Positions 25,657 through 33,830 of a stretch of DNA of 64,000 bases are shown in pieces (position 1 is the stretch's first letter; the number at the start of each line of letters is the position of its first letter). Location: positions 682,001-746,000 of the forward strand of contig NC_015125.1 in NCBI RefSeq assembly GCF_000202635.1. The letters are read 5' to 3'. The position numbers and the translations under genes were made by a program. This stretch comes from Microbacterium testaceum StLB037. GTDB lineage: Bacteria > Actinomycetota > Actinomycetes > Actinomycetales > Microbacteriaceae. The notes beneath the pieces are model-generated. The model did no database searches and was not told the DNA's origin. It worked only from the letters and a program-made list of their open reading frames with translations.

Positions 25657-26427
25657 CACGTCGACGATCTGCGCGCCGCCGTCGGCGACGATCGTCGCTC
25701 CGGTGATGTACGACGAGTCCGGGGACGCGAGGAAGCGCACCACCCCCGCGATCTCGTCGGGCTGCGCCGGGCGTCCGAGCGGCACGTCCGTGGTCACGGC
25801 CGCGTAGGCCGCCGCGCGGTCGGAGAGCCCCGCGGCTCGGGCGAAGGCATCCATCTCCTCATCGGCCATGGGCGTCGCCACCCAGCCCGGGCAGACCGTG
25901 TTGACCCGCACGCCGGCACGGCCGTAGTCGCGCGCGAGGGAGCGGGTGAGTCCGATCAGCGCGTGTTTGCCGACGGTGTAACCGGCGACGGAGGGACCTG
26001 CGGCGAGGCCCGCGATCGACGACATCACCACGACGCGTCCCCGGGCCGCGATGAGCGCCGGGAGGGCGGCGCGGACCATGACGAACGCCGTCGTGACGTT
26101 GGCGCGCAGCGCCGCCTCCCACGCGTCGTCGTCGGTGTCGGCGACGGTGGCGAAGCCGTGCCCGCCGGCGTTCGCGACGACGATATCGAGCCTCCCGCGC
26201 TCCTCGAGGATGCGCGCGACCAGCGCTTCCGCGTCGGCGGATCGCGCGGCGTCCGCGGCGAGCGCCGTCCCACCGATATCCGTCGCAACGCGCTCGAGGG
26301 GCTCGAGCCGGCGCCCCGTGACGACGACGTGCACGCCCTCGCGCGCGAGCCGCCGAGCGACCGCCTCGCCGATCCCCGTCCCGCCGCCCGTCACCAGCGC
26401 CACCTGGCCCCGTAGTTCGTCGTTCAT
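25624..26427 (-). CDS. SDR-family oxidoreductase
   Basis: A 267-aa classical short-chain dehydrogenase. NAD(P)-binding TGGGTGIGEAVA, the NAG motif (VVANAGGHG), catalytic Ser in MSSIAG and YxxxK as YTVGK. A basic pair GRR after the second strand suggests NADP(H). The start at 26427 has AGGGA upstream. It sits in the amine block next to a second SDR; in Klebsiella monoamine clusters an SDR-type gene (moaE) accompanies moaF, so a role in aromatic aldehyde or alcohol metabolism is possible. Its 3' end is duplicated downstream. Confidence 0.9.
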   Translation of the reverse strand: MNDELRGQVALVTGGGTGIGEAVARRLAREGVHVVVTGRRLEPLERVATDIGGTALAADAARSADAEALVARILEERGRLDIVVANAGGHGFATVADTDDDAWEAALRANVTTAFVMVRAALPALIAARGRVVVMSSIAGLAAGPSVAGYTVGKHALIGLTRSLARDYGRAGVRVNTVCPGWVATPMADEEMDAFARAAGLSDRAAAYAAVTTDVPLGRPAQPDEIAGVVRFLASPDSSYITGATIVADGGAQIVDVPTIAFDHAGV

Positions 26428-26542
26428 CGTCCCTGCTCTCCGCTCGCGCCCGCGCGCGAGCCTGCTTCAAGCCGCGATCCCGCGGTCCGCCGTTCGCCCG
26501 TGCATCCGCGTGAGCCTGTCCTGCGCGGCGCCGTCCTGCCGC

Positions 26543-27274
26543 TCACGCCGGAAACCCCGACCGTGCACTGACACCGAAATCCGACACCCAGGTCGCCGCC
26601 GACACCGGCCGCAGGCGCGGGGATGCCAACAGCACGATCTGGTCGGCCACCTCGGCCGGCGTCTGCACCGGGTATTCCGCGTCGGCGAAGCCGCTCGGCA
26701 TCCCGAGATCTCCGCGACTCATCGGGGTGTCGACGATCGAGGGGCACACGGCGTTGACGCGGATCCCCTCGGGCGCGAGCTCGACGGCGGCGGCGCGCGC
26801 GAGCTGGAGCAGCGCGGCTTTCGAGGCGCCGTAGGGCACCATGCCCGGGGTGGCGACGAGCGCCGAGTCACTCGCCACGATGACGACCGAGGCGGCATCC
26901 GACCTCCGCAGCCACGGCAGCGCCGCGCGCAGCGCGAGGAAGGCGCCCGTGACGTTGACGGCGAAGACGCGTTCCCAATCCGCCACCGACGTCTCGGCGA
27001 GCGGGGTGCCCACCGGGCCGGAGATGCCCGCCGCCAGCACCAGTACGTCGAGTCCGCCGACCTCCCGCGCGCACGCGTCCACCGCGGCGGCGGCCGCGTC
27101 GGCATCCGTGAGGTCGGCGACGACGCCCGGAGCCCCGACCTCCCGCACGCGCGGGTCGAGGTCGACCCCTCCGGTGCGCGCCCCCTCGGCGGCGAGCGCC
27201 CGCACGGCGGCGCGTCCGATTCCTCCGGCGGCGCCGGTGACGAGCGCTCTGCGCGCGGTGAGGTGAAGGTCCAT
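26543..27274 (-). CDS. SDR-family oxidoreductase
   Basis: A 243-aa short-chain dehydrogenase. TGAAGGIGRAAV binds the cofactor, an acidic residue in GVDLDP after the second strand suggests NAD(H), LAAGISG replaces the usual NNAG, and the catalytic residues are Ser in VASDSA and YGASK. The start at 27274 has AGGATGG upstream; an extension to 27610 would overlap the divergent permease gene. It is divergent from the APC permease at 27432 and in the same direction as the SDR at 25624. Confidence 0.9.
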   Translation of the reverse strand: MDLHLTARRALVTGAAGGIGRAAVRALAAEGARTGGVDLDPRVREVGAPGVVADLTDADAAAAAVDACAREVGGLDVLVLAAGISGPVGTPLAETSVADWERVFAVNVTGAFLALRAALPWLRRSDAASVVIVASDSALVATPGMVPYGASKAALLQLARAAAVELAPEGIRVNAVCPSIVDTPMSRGDLGMPSGFADAEYPVQTPAEVADQIVLLASPRLRPVSAATWVSDFGVSARSGFPA

Positions 27275-27431
27275 GCCGCCATCCTGTTCGCGGCGGCGGC
27301 GGGCGGCATCCGTCCCTGCACGGACGCAACAGGCCCCCTCACCCGCGGTCAAGTCCGGAGCGCGCGAGCGGAGCAAGATCGCTGCAACGGGCGCCGCTGC
27401 CCGCTCGGAACCCGAACCCGAAGGATTCGCC

Positions 27432-28913
27432 ATGACCGACTCGACCACCGCCGGCTCCTCCACCGCGTTGCAGCGCGGCGCGTTGGGCGTCGCCGGCATC
27501 GTCTTCCTCGTTCTCGCCGCCGTCGCGCCGCTGACCGGGATCGTCGTGGTCGCCTCGCTCGCGATCGCGCTCGGCAACGGCGGCGGCACGCCCGCGTCGT
27601 TCCTGATCATCGCGGTGATCCTGCTGCTGTTCGCGGTCGGCTACGCGCAGATGTCGAAGCAGCTGGTCAACGCCGGCGGCTTCTACGCCTTCGTCGTCAA
27701 GGGGCTCGGGCGCACGGGCGGGCTCATCGCGGGCCTGATCGCCACCCTCGGCTACAACTTCTTCGTCGTCGGCACGATCGGCACGAGCGGCTTCTTCATG
27801 CAGTCGATCATCGCCGGGCTGACCGGCTTCGACCTTCACTGGTACGTATGGGGGCTGCTGTCGATCGTCGTCTGCTTCCTCATGGCGCGCACGGGCGTCG
27901 ACTTCTCGTCAAAGGTGCTCGGCGTCGCCCTCGTGCTCGAGGTGCTGATGCTCGTCGTGTTCGACATCTCGGTGCTGGTGCAGACGGGGTACGACCTGGG
28001 CGCCTTTTCCCCCGAAGCCGTCTTCTCGGGCTCGCTGCCAATCGGCCTCTTGCTGGCGGCGACCGGCTTCCTCGGGTTCGAGGCGACCGCGCTGTTCGGC
28101 GAAGAAGCGCGCAACCCGCTGAAGACCATCCCCCGCGCCACCTACACCGCGATCATCGCGATCGGCGTGATCCTCGGCGTCACCACCTGGGCCGTGGTCA
28201 GCGCGACCGGCGTCGCCCAGGCGCAGGGCACCGCTCAGGAGCATCTGGCCACGGGTGACCTCATCTTCAGCCTCGCGGCGACCTACCTCGGTCCGCAGCT
28301 CACCGTCGTCATGCAGGTCCTCCTGCTGGTGAGCCTGTTCGCGGCGATGCTCGCCTTCCACAACTCCGCCACGCGCTACCTCTACGCCCTCGGCCGTGCC
28401 CGCGTGCTGCCCTTCGCCCTCGCCCGCACGCGCGCCTCGGGTGCCCCGCAACTCGCCGGCATCGTGCAGGCCGCGTTCGCCGCGATCGTCGCGGGGATCT
28501 TCGCCCTCGTGGGCCTCGACCCGATCCTCAACCTCGTCCCCGCGATGCTCGGCTTCGGCACGCTCTCCGTGATCGTGCTGCAGGCGCTCGCGGCCCTGTC
28601 GATCGTGGTCTTCTTCCGCCGCCGCGGCGACCGCCGCTGGTGGAGCACGCTGATCGCCCCCGGCGTCGGCTTCCTCGCGCTGTCGGTCATCGTGGTGCTG
28701 GCCGTCGTGAACTTCGACGTCGTCGCCGGATCCAACGAACCCGCGATCCGCCTGATGCCGCTGCTGCTGGTCGCGGCCGTGATCGGGGGGATCGGGTACG
28801 CCGTGTTCCTGCGCCGCCGCAAGCCCGCCGTGTACGCCGGGCTGTCCGACGACCTCGAGGCCTTCAACGTGGCCTCGGCCGAGAAGGGCAAAGACCCGGT
28901 CCCCGGACTCTGA
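27432..28913 (+). CDS. APC-family amino acid/amine permease
   Basis: A 493-aa secondary transporter with about 12 hydrophobic segments. The first helix holds the APC signature (AAVAPLTGIVVVASLAIALGNGGG), and GFLGFEATALFGEEARNP is typical of the amino acid-polyamine-organocation superfamily. AAGGA is 6 nt before the ATG at 27432. Followed by the MoaF gene and surrounded by amine catabolic genes, it probably imports an amine or amino acid in exchange for or symport with an ion. Confidence 0.92.
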   Translation: MTDSTTAGSSTALQRGALGVAGIVFLVLAAVAPLTGIVVVASLAIALGNGGGTPASFLIIAVILLLFAVGYAQMSKQLVNAGGFYAFVVKGLGRTGGLIAGLIATLGYNFFVVGTIGTSGFFMQSIIAGLTGFDLHWYVWGLLSIVVCFLMARTGVDFSSKVLGVALVLEVLMLVVFDISVLVQTGYDLGAFSPEAVFSGSLPIGLLLAATGFLGFEATALFGEEARNPLKTIPRATYTAIIAIGVILGVTTWAVVSATGVAQAQGTAQEHLATGDLIFSLAATYLGPQLTVVMQVLLLVSLFAAMLAFHNSATRYLYALGRARVLPFALARTRASGAPQLAGIVQAAFAAIVAGIFALVGLDPILNLVPAMLGFGTLSVIVLQALAALSIVVFFRRRGDRRWWSTLIAPGVGFLALSVIVVLAVVNFDVVAGSNEPAIRLMPLLLVAAVIGGIGYAVFLRRRKPAVYAGLSDDLEAFNVASAEKGKDPVPGL

Positions 28914-29031
28914 TTCCGGATGCCGCACCCCGGCGGGTCCGTCCCGTCCGGCCGCGCTCCGCCGACGCCCGGCGAAGCGTGGGGCCGCGGCATCCGTCCC
29001 GCTCCTCCCTCCCTCCAGAGAAAGAAATCGC

Positions 29032-29850
29032 ATGACGACCGACACCCTGAACCTGTCCGACACCCGCACCTGGCTGCCGCTCGACGGGCTCGCACCCGGC
29101 TTCGACGCGGCCAAGGCTGAGCTGACCGTTGCCCTCGCGGGCCGCACGTTCACCACCGTGGATGAGAGCGGCACGCGGACGGAGTACCGCTTCGGAGCGG
29201 ATGCCGTGGAGTGGACGTCGACGTCCGAGAACGGCCGCGACGCCGTCGAGGTCATCGAGGTCGACGAGGAGCTGTACTACGCGCAGTACACCCCCGCCGC
29301 GCACCCTGACGAGGCCGTGACCCTCATCCTCGACCTGCGCAGCGGGCACGCGCTGACGGTGATCAGCACCCTGGGGACGGCCGCGCCCGGGCGCACCGCG
29401 GTGCAGATGAGCTTCACGCCCGCGACCATCGCCGAGCTCGAGGTGAGCGGGGACGCTCCGGCGCCGACCGACGAGCTGATCGGCCGCCGCGTGCTGTGGG
29501 TGTACTCGACGGTGCACGCCTACGAGCACGTGTACCTCTCGCCGCACTGGTACTCGTGGCACTGCCTCGCCGGCCCCGAGCAGGGCCTCGCCGACACCGA
29601 CGAGAACACCGTGTGGCGAGTGCGTCCCGGCATCTACGTCTTCACGTGGCGCGAGAAGGTCATCCCGTGCGGCTCGGTGACGATCGCCGACCACCGCGAC
29701 CAGAAGGCGCTGCGCGCCCACGGCGTGCTGTTCGGCACCGACGAGTCGGGCTCCGGCGCCACGCACTTCACCTTCGGCGCGCACGGGCGCCTGCTGTCGA
29801 ACACCGTTCACCCCGTCGAGTACGACCCCGCGCGTCCGTTGGAGCGCTGA
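29032..29850 (+). CDS. moaF: MoaF-family protein
   Basis: A 272-aa cytoplasmic protein resembling MoaF from the Klebsiella monoamine regulon (historically named molybdenum cofactor biosynthesis F). Two similar beta-rich halves are visible: an N-terminal domain with YRFGADAVEWTS and a C-terminal one with YVFTWREKVIPCGSVTIADHRD, consistent with MoaF N- and C-domains. The biochemical role of the family is not established. It follows the APC permease by 118 nt in the amine oxidase neighbourhood, which supports the assignment. A strong terminator follows. Confidence 0.75.
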   Translation: MTTDTLNLSDTRTWLPLDGLAPGFDAAKAELTVALAGRTFTTVDESGTRTEYRFGADAVEWTSTSENGRDAVEVIEVDEELYYAQYTPAAHPDEAVTLILDLRSGHALTVISTLGTAAPGRTAVQMSFTPATIAELEVSGDAPAPTDELIGRRVLWVYSTVHAYEHVYLSPHWYSWHCLAGPEQGLADTDENTVWRVRPGIYVFTWREKVIPCGSVTIADHRDQKALRAHGVLFGTDESGSGATHFTFGAHGRLLSNTVHPVEYDPARPLER

Positions 29851-29864
29851 GCGTTCTTCGCCGG

Positions 29865-29897
29865 AGAGCCGCGTCCCCGAGTGGGGCGCGGCTCTTT
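29865..29897 (+). terminator. intrinsic terminator after moaF
   Basis: AGAGCCGCG-T-CCCC pairs with GGGGCGCGGCTCT around the loop GAGT (one bulged T), followed by TTT. Confidence 0.8.
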
Positions 29898-29949
29898 CGT
29901 GTGCGCGTGTCAGCCGTGCGCGGCTGAGCCGTGCGCCCTCTGACCGCGA

Positions 29950-30036
29950 ATACGCCACAGAATCGGACGGGAGCACCAGAATCGGATGCCGCGGCGGCAT
30001 CCATCCGATTTCGCTGCGGCGATCCGATATCGAGGT
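29950..30036. repeat. imperfect palindrome resembling family C
   Basis: AGAATCGGATGCC and GGCATCCATCCGATTT form an inverted pair around 29978-30012, with further ATCGGA/TCCGAT modules outside. These modules resemble family C arms at 59072-59140. It lies in the 252-bp gap between two terminators and convergent genes. Confidence 0.5.
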
Positions 30037-30065
30037 GCCCGCGCCCACCGCCGCGGGCACGCGAA

Positions 30066-30091
30066 GGCCGCGCCCCCGTGGGGACGCGGCC
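30066..30091 (-). terminator. intrinsic terminator after the second sugar permease
   Basis: GGCCGCG and CGCGGCC arms with CCCC/GGGG inside form a stable stem just downstream of the minus-strand permease stop. Confidence 0.65.
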
Positions 30092-30102
30092 GGTGCGACA
30101 GA

Positions 30103-31137
30103 TCAGGCAGCCAGCGCCACCAGCTTCCGCGCCCGCGCCGTCGCGAGCCGCAGACGCAGCACGTGCGTGAGGGCGCTCAGGCCGATCGCCGCGACGAGCG
30201 CGAGGCCGCTGGCGACCGCCTGCCAGAACGTCGTGACGCCCAGCAGCACGAGCGAGTTGTTCAGCGCGCCGTAGAACAGCACGCCCACGACGACCCCGAA
30301 GATGGTTCCCTCACCGCCGGTGAGCGCGACCCCGCCGAGCAGCACCGCCGTCAGCACGACGAGTTCGAACCCGGCACCGAGCTGCCCGGCCGGGGCGCTG
30401 TTCAGGCGAGCGGCGACGATCGTGCCGGCGAAGCCCGACATCGCCCCCGACAGCACGAAGAGCGCGAACGGCAGGCGCCGAACCGGGACGCCGGAGAGGT
30501 ACGCCGCCTGTCGATTGACACCGACCGCGTAGACGTGGCGGCCGGTGGGCGTGAGCGACAGGAAGATTCCGGCGGCGATGAGCAGCAGCGCCGCGATCCA
30601 CACCGACAGGGGCACGCCCGCGACCGTCCCGACGCCGAGCAGGCCGAACTGGTCGCCGAAGTTGTTCCGCGGCGTGGGGCTGATGAGCTGCGCCACCCCG
30701 CGCACCGCGGTGAGCGTGCCGAGGGTGGTGATGAACGAGTTCAACCCGAGGATCGTGATGATCACGGCGTTCACGAGCCCCACCAGCGCCCCCGCGAGGA
30801 TCGCGAGCACGATGGCGACGGCGGGCTGCCCGGCGCCCTTGTCCATGACGAGGGATGCCACCACCCCGCCGAGCGCGAGGCTCGAGCCCACCGAGAGGTC
30901 GATGTAGCCCGCGATGAGGAGCATGGCGACGGGAATGGCGACGATCGCGATGACCGCGCTGTCCTGCAGGATGCCGCGGATGTTCTGCCATCCGAAGAAG
31001 GAATCGGTCGCGATCTGCACACCGATCACAAGGATGATCAGCACGATGAGCAACGGGGTGCGCACGACGCCCTCGACAGCGGCGCGCAGGAAACGGTTCT
31101 CTGTGACGAGCGGGCTCGTCACGGTGGATTTCGTCAC
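30103..31137 (-). CDS. RbsC-like ABC transporter permease
   Basis: A 344-aa CUT2-type permease with about ten hydrophobic segments; GYIDLSVGSSLALGGVVASL and LTGGEGTIFGVVVGVL are family hallmarks. Its start overlaps the stop of the upstream ATPase gene by 4 nt. Third gene of a minus-strand importer operon (binding protein, ATPase, permease). The substrate could be a sugar or another small polar compound, given the adjacent amidohydrolase. Confidence 0.92.
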   Translation of the reverse strand: MTKSTVTSPLVTENRFLRAAVEGVVRTPLLIVLIILVIGVQIATDSFFGWQNIRGILQDSAVIAIVAIPVAMLLIAGYIDLSVGSSLALGGVVASLVMDKGAGQPAVAIVLAILAGALVGLVNAVIITILGLNSFITTLGTLTAVRGVAQLISPTPRNNFGDQFGLLGVGTVAGVPLSVWIAALLLIAAGIFLSLTPTGRHVYAVGVNRQAAYLSGVPVRRLPFALFVLSGAMSGFAGTIVAARLNSAPAGQLGAGFELVVLTAVLLGGVALTGGEGTIFGVVVGVLFYGALNNSLVLLGVTTFWQAVASGLALVAAIGLSALTHVLRLRLATARARKLVALAA

Positions 31138-32696
31138 GGCAGGGGTCCTTCGGTGAGATCGGCGGAAGCGGGGTGGGCGACGGGTCCGGTCGTGGCTCCC
31201 GCGGCAGCGGGGGCGGTGTGGATGGCCGAGAGCAGGCCGTCAGCCGTGGTCAGGGCGACGTCGACCTCGTCGACGACGGCCCCCTTCGAGAAGATGAGGC
31301 AGCGGTGCGCGAGGTCGACGACCTCTTCGGGCTCGTTGGTCGCGACGATCACCCCCATCCCCTGCTCGGCGGCGAGGGTCTTGATCGCGTCGTAGATGTC
31401 CTTCCGGGCGCCGACATCGACGCCCTGGGTCGGGTCGTCGAGCAGGATCACCCGCGTGCGCGCGGCGTCGTTGACCCAGCGTGCGAGCAGGATCTTCTGC
31501 TGGTTGCCGCCGCTGAACCGACCGGCGGGCAGGTCGGCCGCACGCGGGCGCAGGGCGAGACCGTCGGCGATGCGGTCGAACACCCCCCGTTCGGCGCGAA
31601 GCGACCGCAGCCCCCACGATCCGAGGCGGCGCATCGCGTCGATGACGGTGTTGTCCTGGGCGGGGAGCGCGGCGAACAGCCCCTCTCGCGCACGGTCCGC
31701 CGGAACGAGGGCGATACCGGCGCGCAGTCCCTGCGCGGGTGAGCGCGTCTCGCGCGGCACGCCGTCGATGAACAACGTGCCGCCGGTGCGCGGCATCCGT
31801 CCGAAGACCGTACTGAGGAACCGCGTGCGCCCCGAACCGACCAGCCCGTAGCAGGCGACGATCTCGCCGGGCGCGACGGACAGGTCGATCGGCGTGAGCC
31901 CGGGTGCCGTGAGCCCGCGGACCTCCAGCACGGGCGTCTCGCCACGCCGCGGAGGGGCGGGACGCTCGTTCGTCGCGCCGTGACCGTCGCTGATCGCCGC
32001 GACCAGCGCGTCGCGCGTGATGGCGGACCCCTCCGCCGACCACACGGCGCGTCCGTTGCGCATCACGGTCGCGGCGTCCGCGAGCGCGAGCACCTCGCCG
32101 AGCAGATGCGTGACGTACAGGATCGCGATCCCCCGGCCGGCGAGGTCGCGCACGAGCTCGCCGAGGCGGGCAGCCTCGGCCCGCGAGAGGGCGGCGGTCG
32201 GCTCGTCGAACACGATGAGCCGAGCGTCGCGCCGCACGACCTTCGCGATCTCGACGAGCTGTCGCTGGCCGATCGGCAGGGTCGACACCTTCACGTCGGG
32301 GTCGATGCCGGTCGCGCCGACCGCGTCGAGAGCCGCGCGGGCGAGCCGATGCTGCTCGCCGCGGCGGATGACACCGCCGGCCGTGAGTTCCTGGCCGATG
32401 AAGAGGTTCTCGGCGACCGTCATGTTCTCCAGCAGGCTCAGGTGCTGGTAGATGACCGCGACGCCCGCGGCGATGGAGGTCCGCGGGGTGAGGGCGTCGT
32501 GGGTCGTGCCGTCGATGTCGATGGTGCCGGCGGTCGGGGCGACGCCGCCGCCCAGACACGCGATGAGGGTGGACTTCCCGGCTCCGTTGTGGCCGAGCAG
32601 CGCGTGGATACGCCCGCCGGGGATGTCGAGGGTGACGTCGTCGAGGGCGAGGGTCGCCCCGTACCGCTTCGTCAGGCCGCGCACGGTGACAGACAT
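31134..32696 (-). CDS. RbsA/MglA-like ABC ATPase with two cassettes
   Basis: A 520-aa fused double ATPase. Cassette 1: Walker A GHNGAGKST (near residue 35) and Walker B LIVFDEPTAALS; cassette 2: GLVGSGRTR in place of a canonical Walker A, signature FSGGNQQKILLARW and Walker B VILLDDPTQGVD. The degenerate second P-loop (no GK[ST]) is normal for RbsA/MglA. The start at 32696 is preceded by GGAATCG with only a weak SD. It pairs with the permease at 30103 and the lipoprotein at 32754. Confidence 0.93.
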   Translation of the reverse strand: MSVTVRGLTKRYGATLALDDVTLDIPGGRIHALLGHNGAGKSTLIACLGGGVAPTAGTIDIDGTTHDALTPRTSIAAGVAVIYQHLSLLENMTVAENLFIGQELTAGGVIRRGEQHRLARAALDAVGATGIDPDVKVSTLPIGQRQLVEIAKVVRRDARLIVFDEPTAALSRAEAARLGELVRDLAGRGIAILYVTHLLGEVLALADAATVMRNGRAVWSAEGSAITRDALVAAISDGHGATNERPAPPRRGETPVLEVRGLTAPGLTPIDLSVAPGEIVACYGLVGSGRTRFLSTVFGRMPRTGGTLFIDGVPRETRSPAQGLRAGIALVPADRAREGLFAALPAQDNTVIDAMRRLGSWGLRSLRAERGVFDRIADGLALRPRAADLPAGRFSGGNQQKILLARWVNDAARTRVILLDDPTQGVDVGARKDIYDAIKTLAAEQGMGVIVATNEPEEVVDLAHRCLIFSKGAVVDEVDVALTTADGLLSAIHTAPAAAGATTGPVAHPASADLTEGPLP

Positions 32697-32753
32697 GTCG
32701 ATTCCGTTCTCGTCGGAAAGGGGCGGGGCGGGTCACCCCGCCCCGCCGAGAGG

Positions 32754-33755
32754 TCAGCCGCCGAGCTCGGTGATGTAGCTCGACAGGTTCGGGTCGGAGA
32801 CCGTGACCACCTTCACGGGGAGGTCGACGCTGGCATCCGTCTTCCCCTCGCCGAGGGCGATGGGGATGTCGATGACGTTGTCGACGAGGTCCTTCAGCGA
32901 GAAGTAGGTCGCGGCTCGGAAGAAGTTCCCTTCCTGCATCTTCTGCAGCAGGAAGAGGTTGGGGTCGAGACCGCCGACGTAGGTCTTCGGGTCGTTCTCG
33001 GCGCGACCCGATGCGACGAGCGCCTGATACGCCCCCTGCGCGGCATCGCCGACGGCCGAGACCACGACGTTGGCGTTCGGGTGCTGCGCGAGCAGCGTCG
33101 TGGTCACCGAGAGCCCGTCATCGGGGGTCACCGCCTGCTGCTGACCGACGATCTGCAGGTCGGGGCCGGTTTCCTTGAGCCCGTCGAGCAGGCCCTTCGT
33201 GCGCTCCTGACCGATCTGACGCTCGGTCTCGCTCAGCACGATGACCTCGGCGTTCGGCCCGACGTTCTTCAGCGCCCACTCCGCGGCATCCTTCCCCAGG
33301 TCGTAACCCGACTGGTAGAAGCTGAACTGCAGGGTGGCGTCCTGGTTGGTCATGTCGCCGCCGTAGGTGACCCAGTACTTCCCGGCGGCCCGGTACTGCT
33401 GGGCGACCGACTCGAGGCTGGCGGGGTCGACGGGGAACGACACGACGGCGTCGACGTCGCTGCCGAGGTTCGAGGTGAGCTGGCTCACCTGCTTCTGCAG
33501 GTCCATCTCGTCGTTGGTGAACGTGACCTCGACGCCCTTCTCGGCCGCACGCGCCTGCACGATGTTCGTGATGGCGCCGTACACGGGCAGGGCGGTGAAG
33601 GGGTAGTCGAACAGGATCTTCTTCACGGGCCCGCGGTCGGCCGAGGCGGTGGCCCCGGTGCCGGCGTCGTCGGCGGCCGTGGTGCTGCAGGCCGAGAGGG
33701 CGAGGCCGGCGAGGGCGACCGTGGCGAGGGCGGTCAGGCGGAGACTGCGCTTCAT
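32754..33755 (-). CDS. RbsB-like ABC transporter substrate-binding lipoprotein
   Basis: A 333-aa binding protein. The signal peptide ends in LALSAC (lipidated Cys23), followed by a Thr/Ala/Asp-rich linker and a type I periplasmic binding fold (LDGLKETGPDLQIVGQQQAVTPDDG, VVVSAVGDAAQGAYQAL). GGAGCATC precedes the ATG. First gene of the importer operon; the amidohydrolase 75 nt upstream reads in the same direction and may be co-transcribed. Confidence 0.92.
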   Translation of the reverse strand: MKRSLRLTALATVALAGLALSACSTTAADDAGTGATASADRGPVKKILFDYPFTALPVYGAITNIVQARAAEKGVEVTFTNDEMDLQKQVSQLTSNLGSDVDAVVSFPVDPASLESVAQQYRAAGKYWVTYGGDMTNQDATLQFSFYQSGYDLGKDAAEWALKNVGPNAEVIVLSETERQIGQERTKGLLDGLKETGPDLQIVGQQQAVTPDDGLSVTTTLLAQHPNANVVVSAVGDAAQGAYQALVASGRAENDPKTYVGGLDPNLFLLQKMQEGNFFRAATYFSLKDLVDNVIDIPIALGEGKTDASVDLPVKVVTVSDPNLSSYITELGG

Positions 33756-33830
33756 GATGCTCCTTGCGGTGAGGTGAGTGCTGCGTGATGGTGCAGGGGG
33801 GAAGCTTTCGAGCGAGACGGATGCCAGGGG

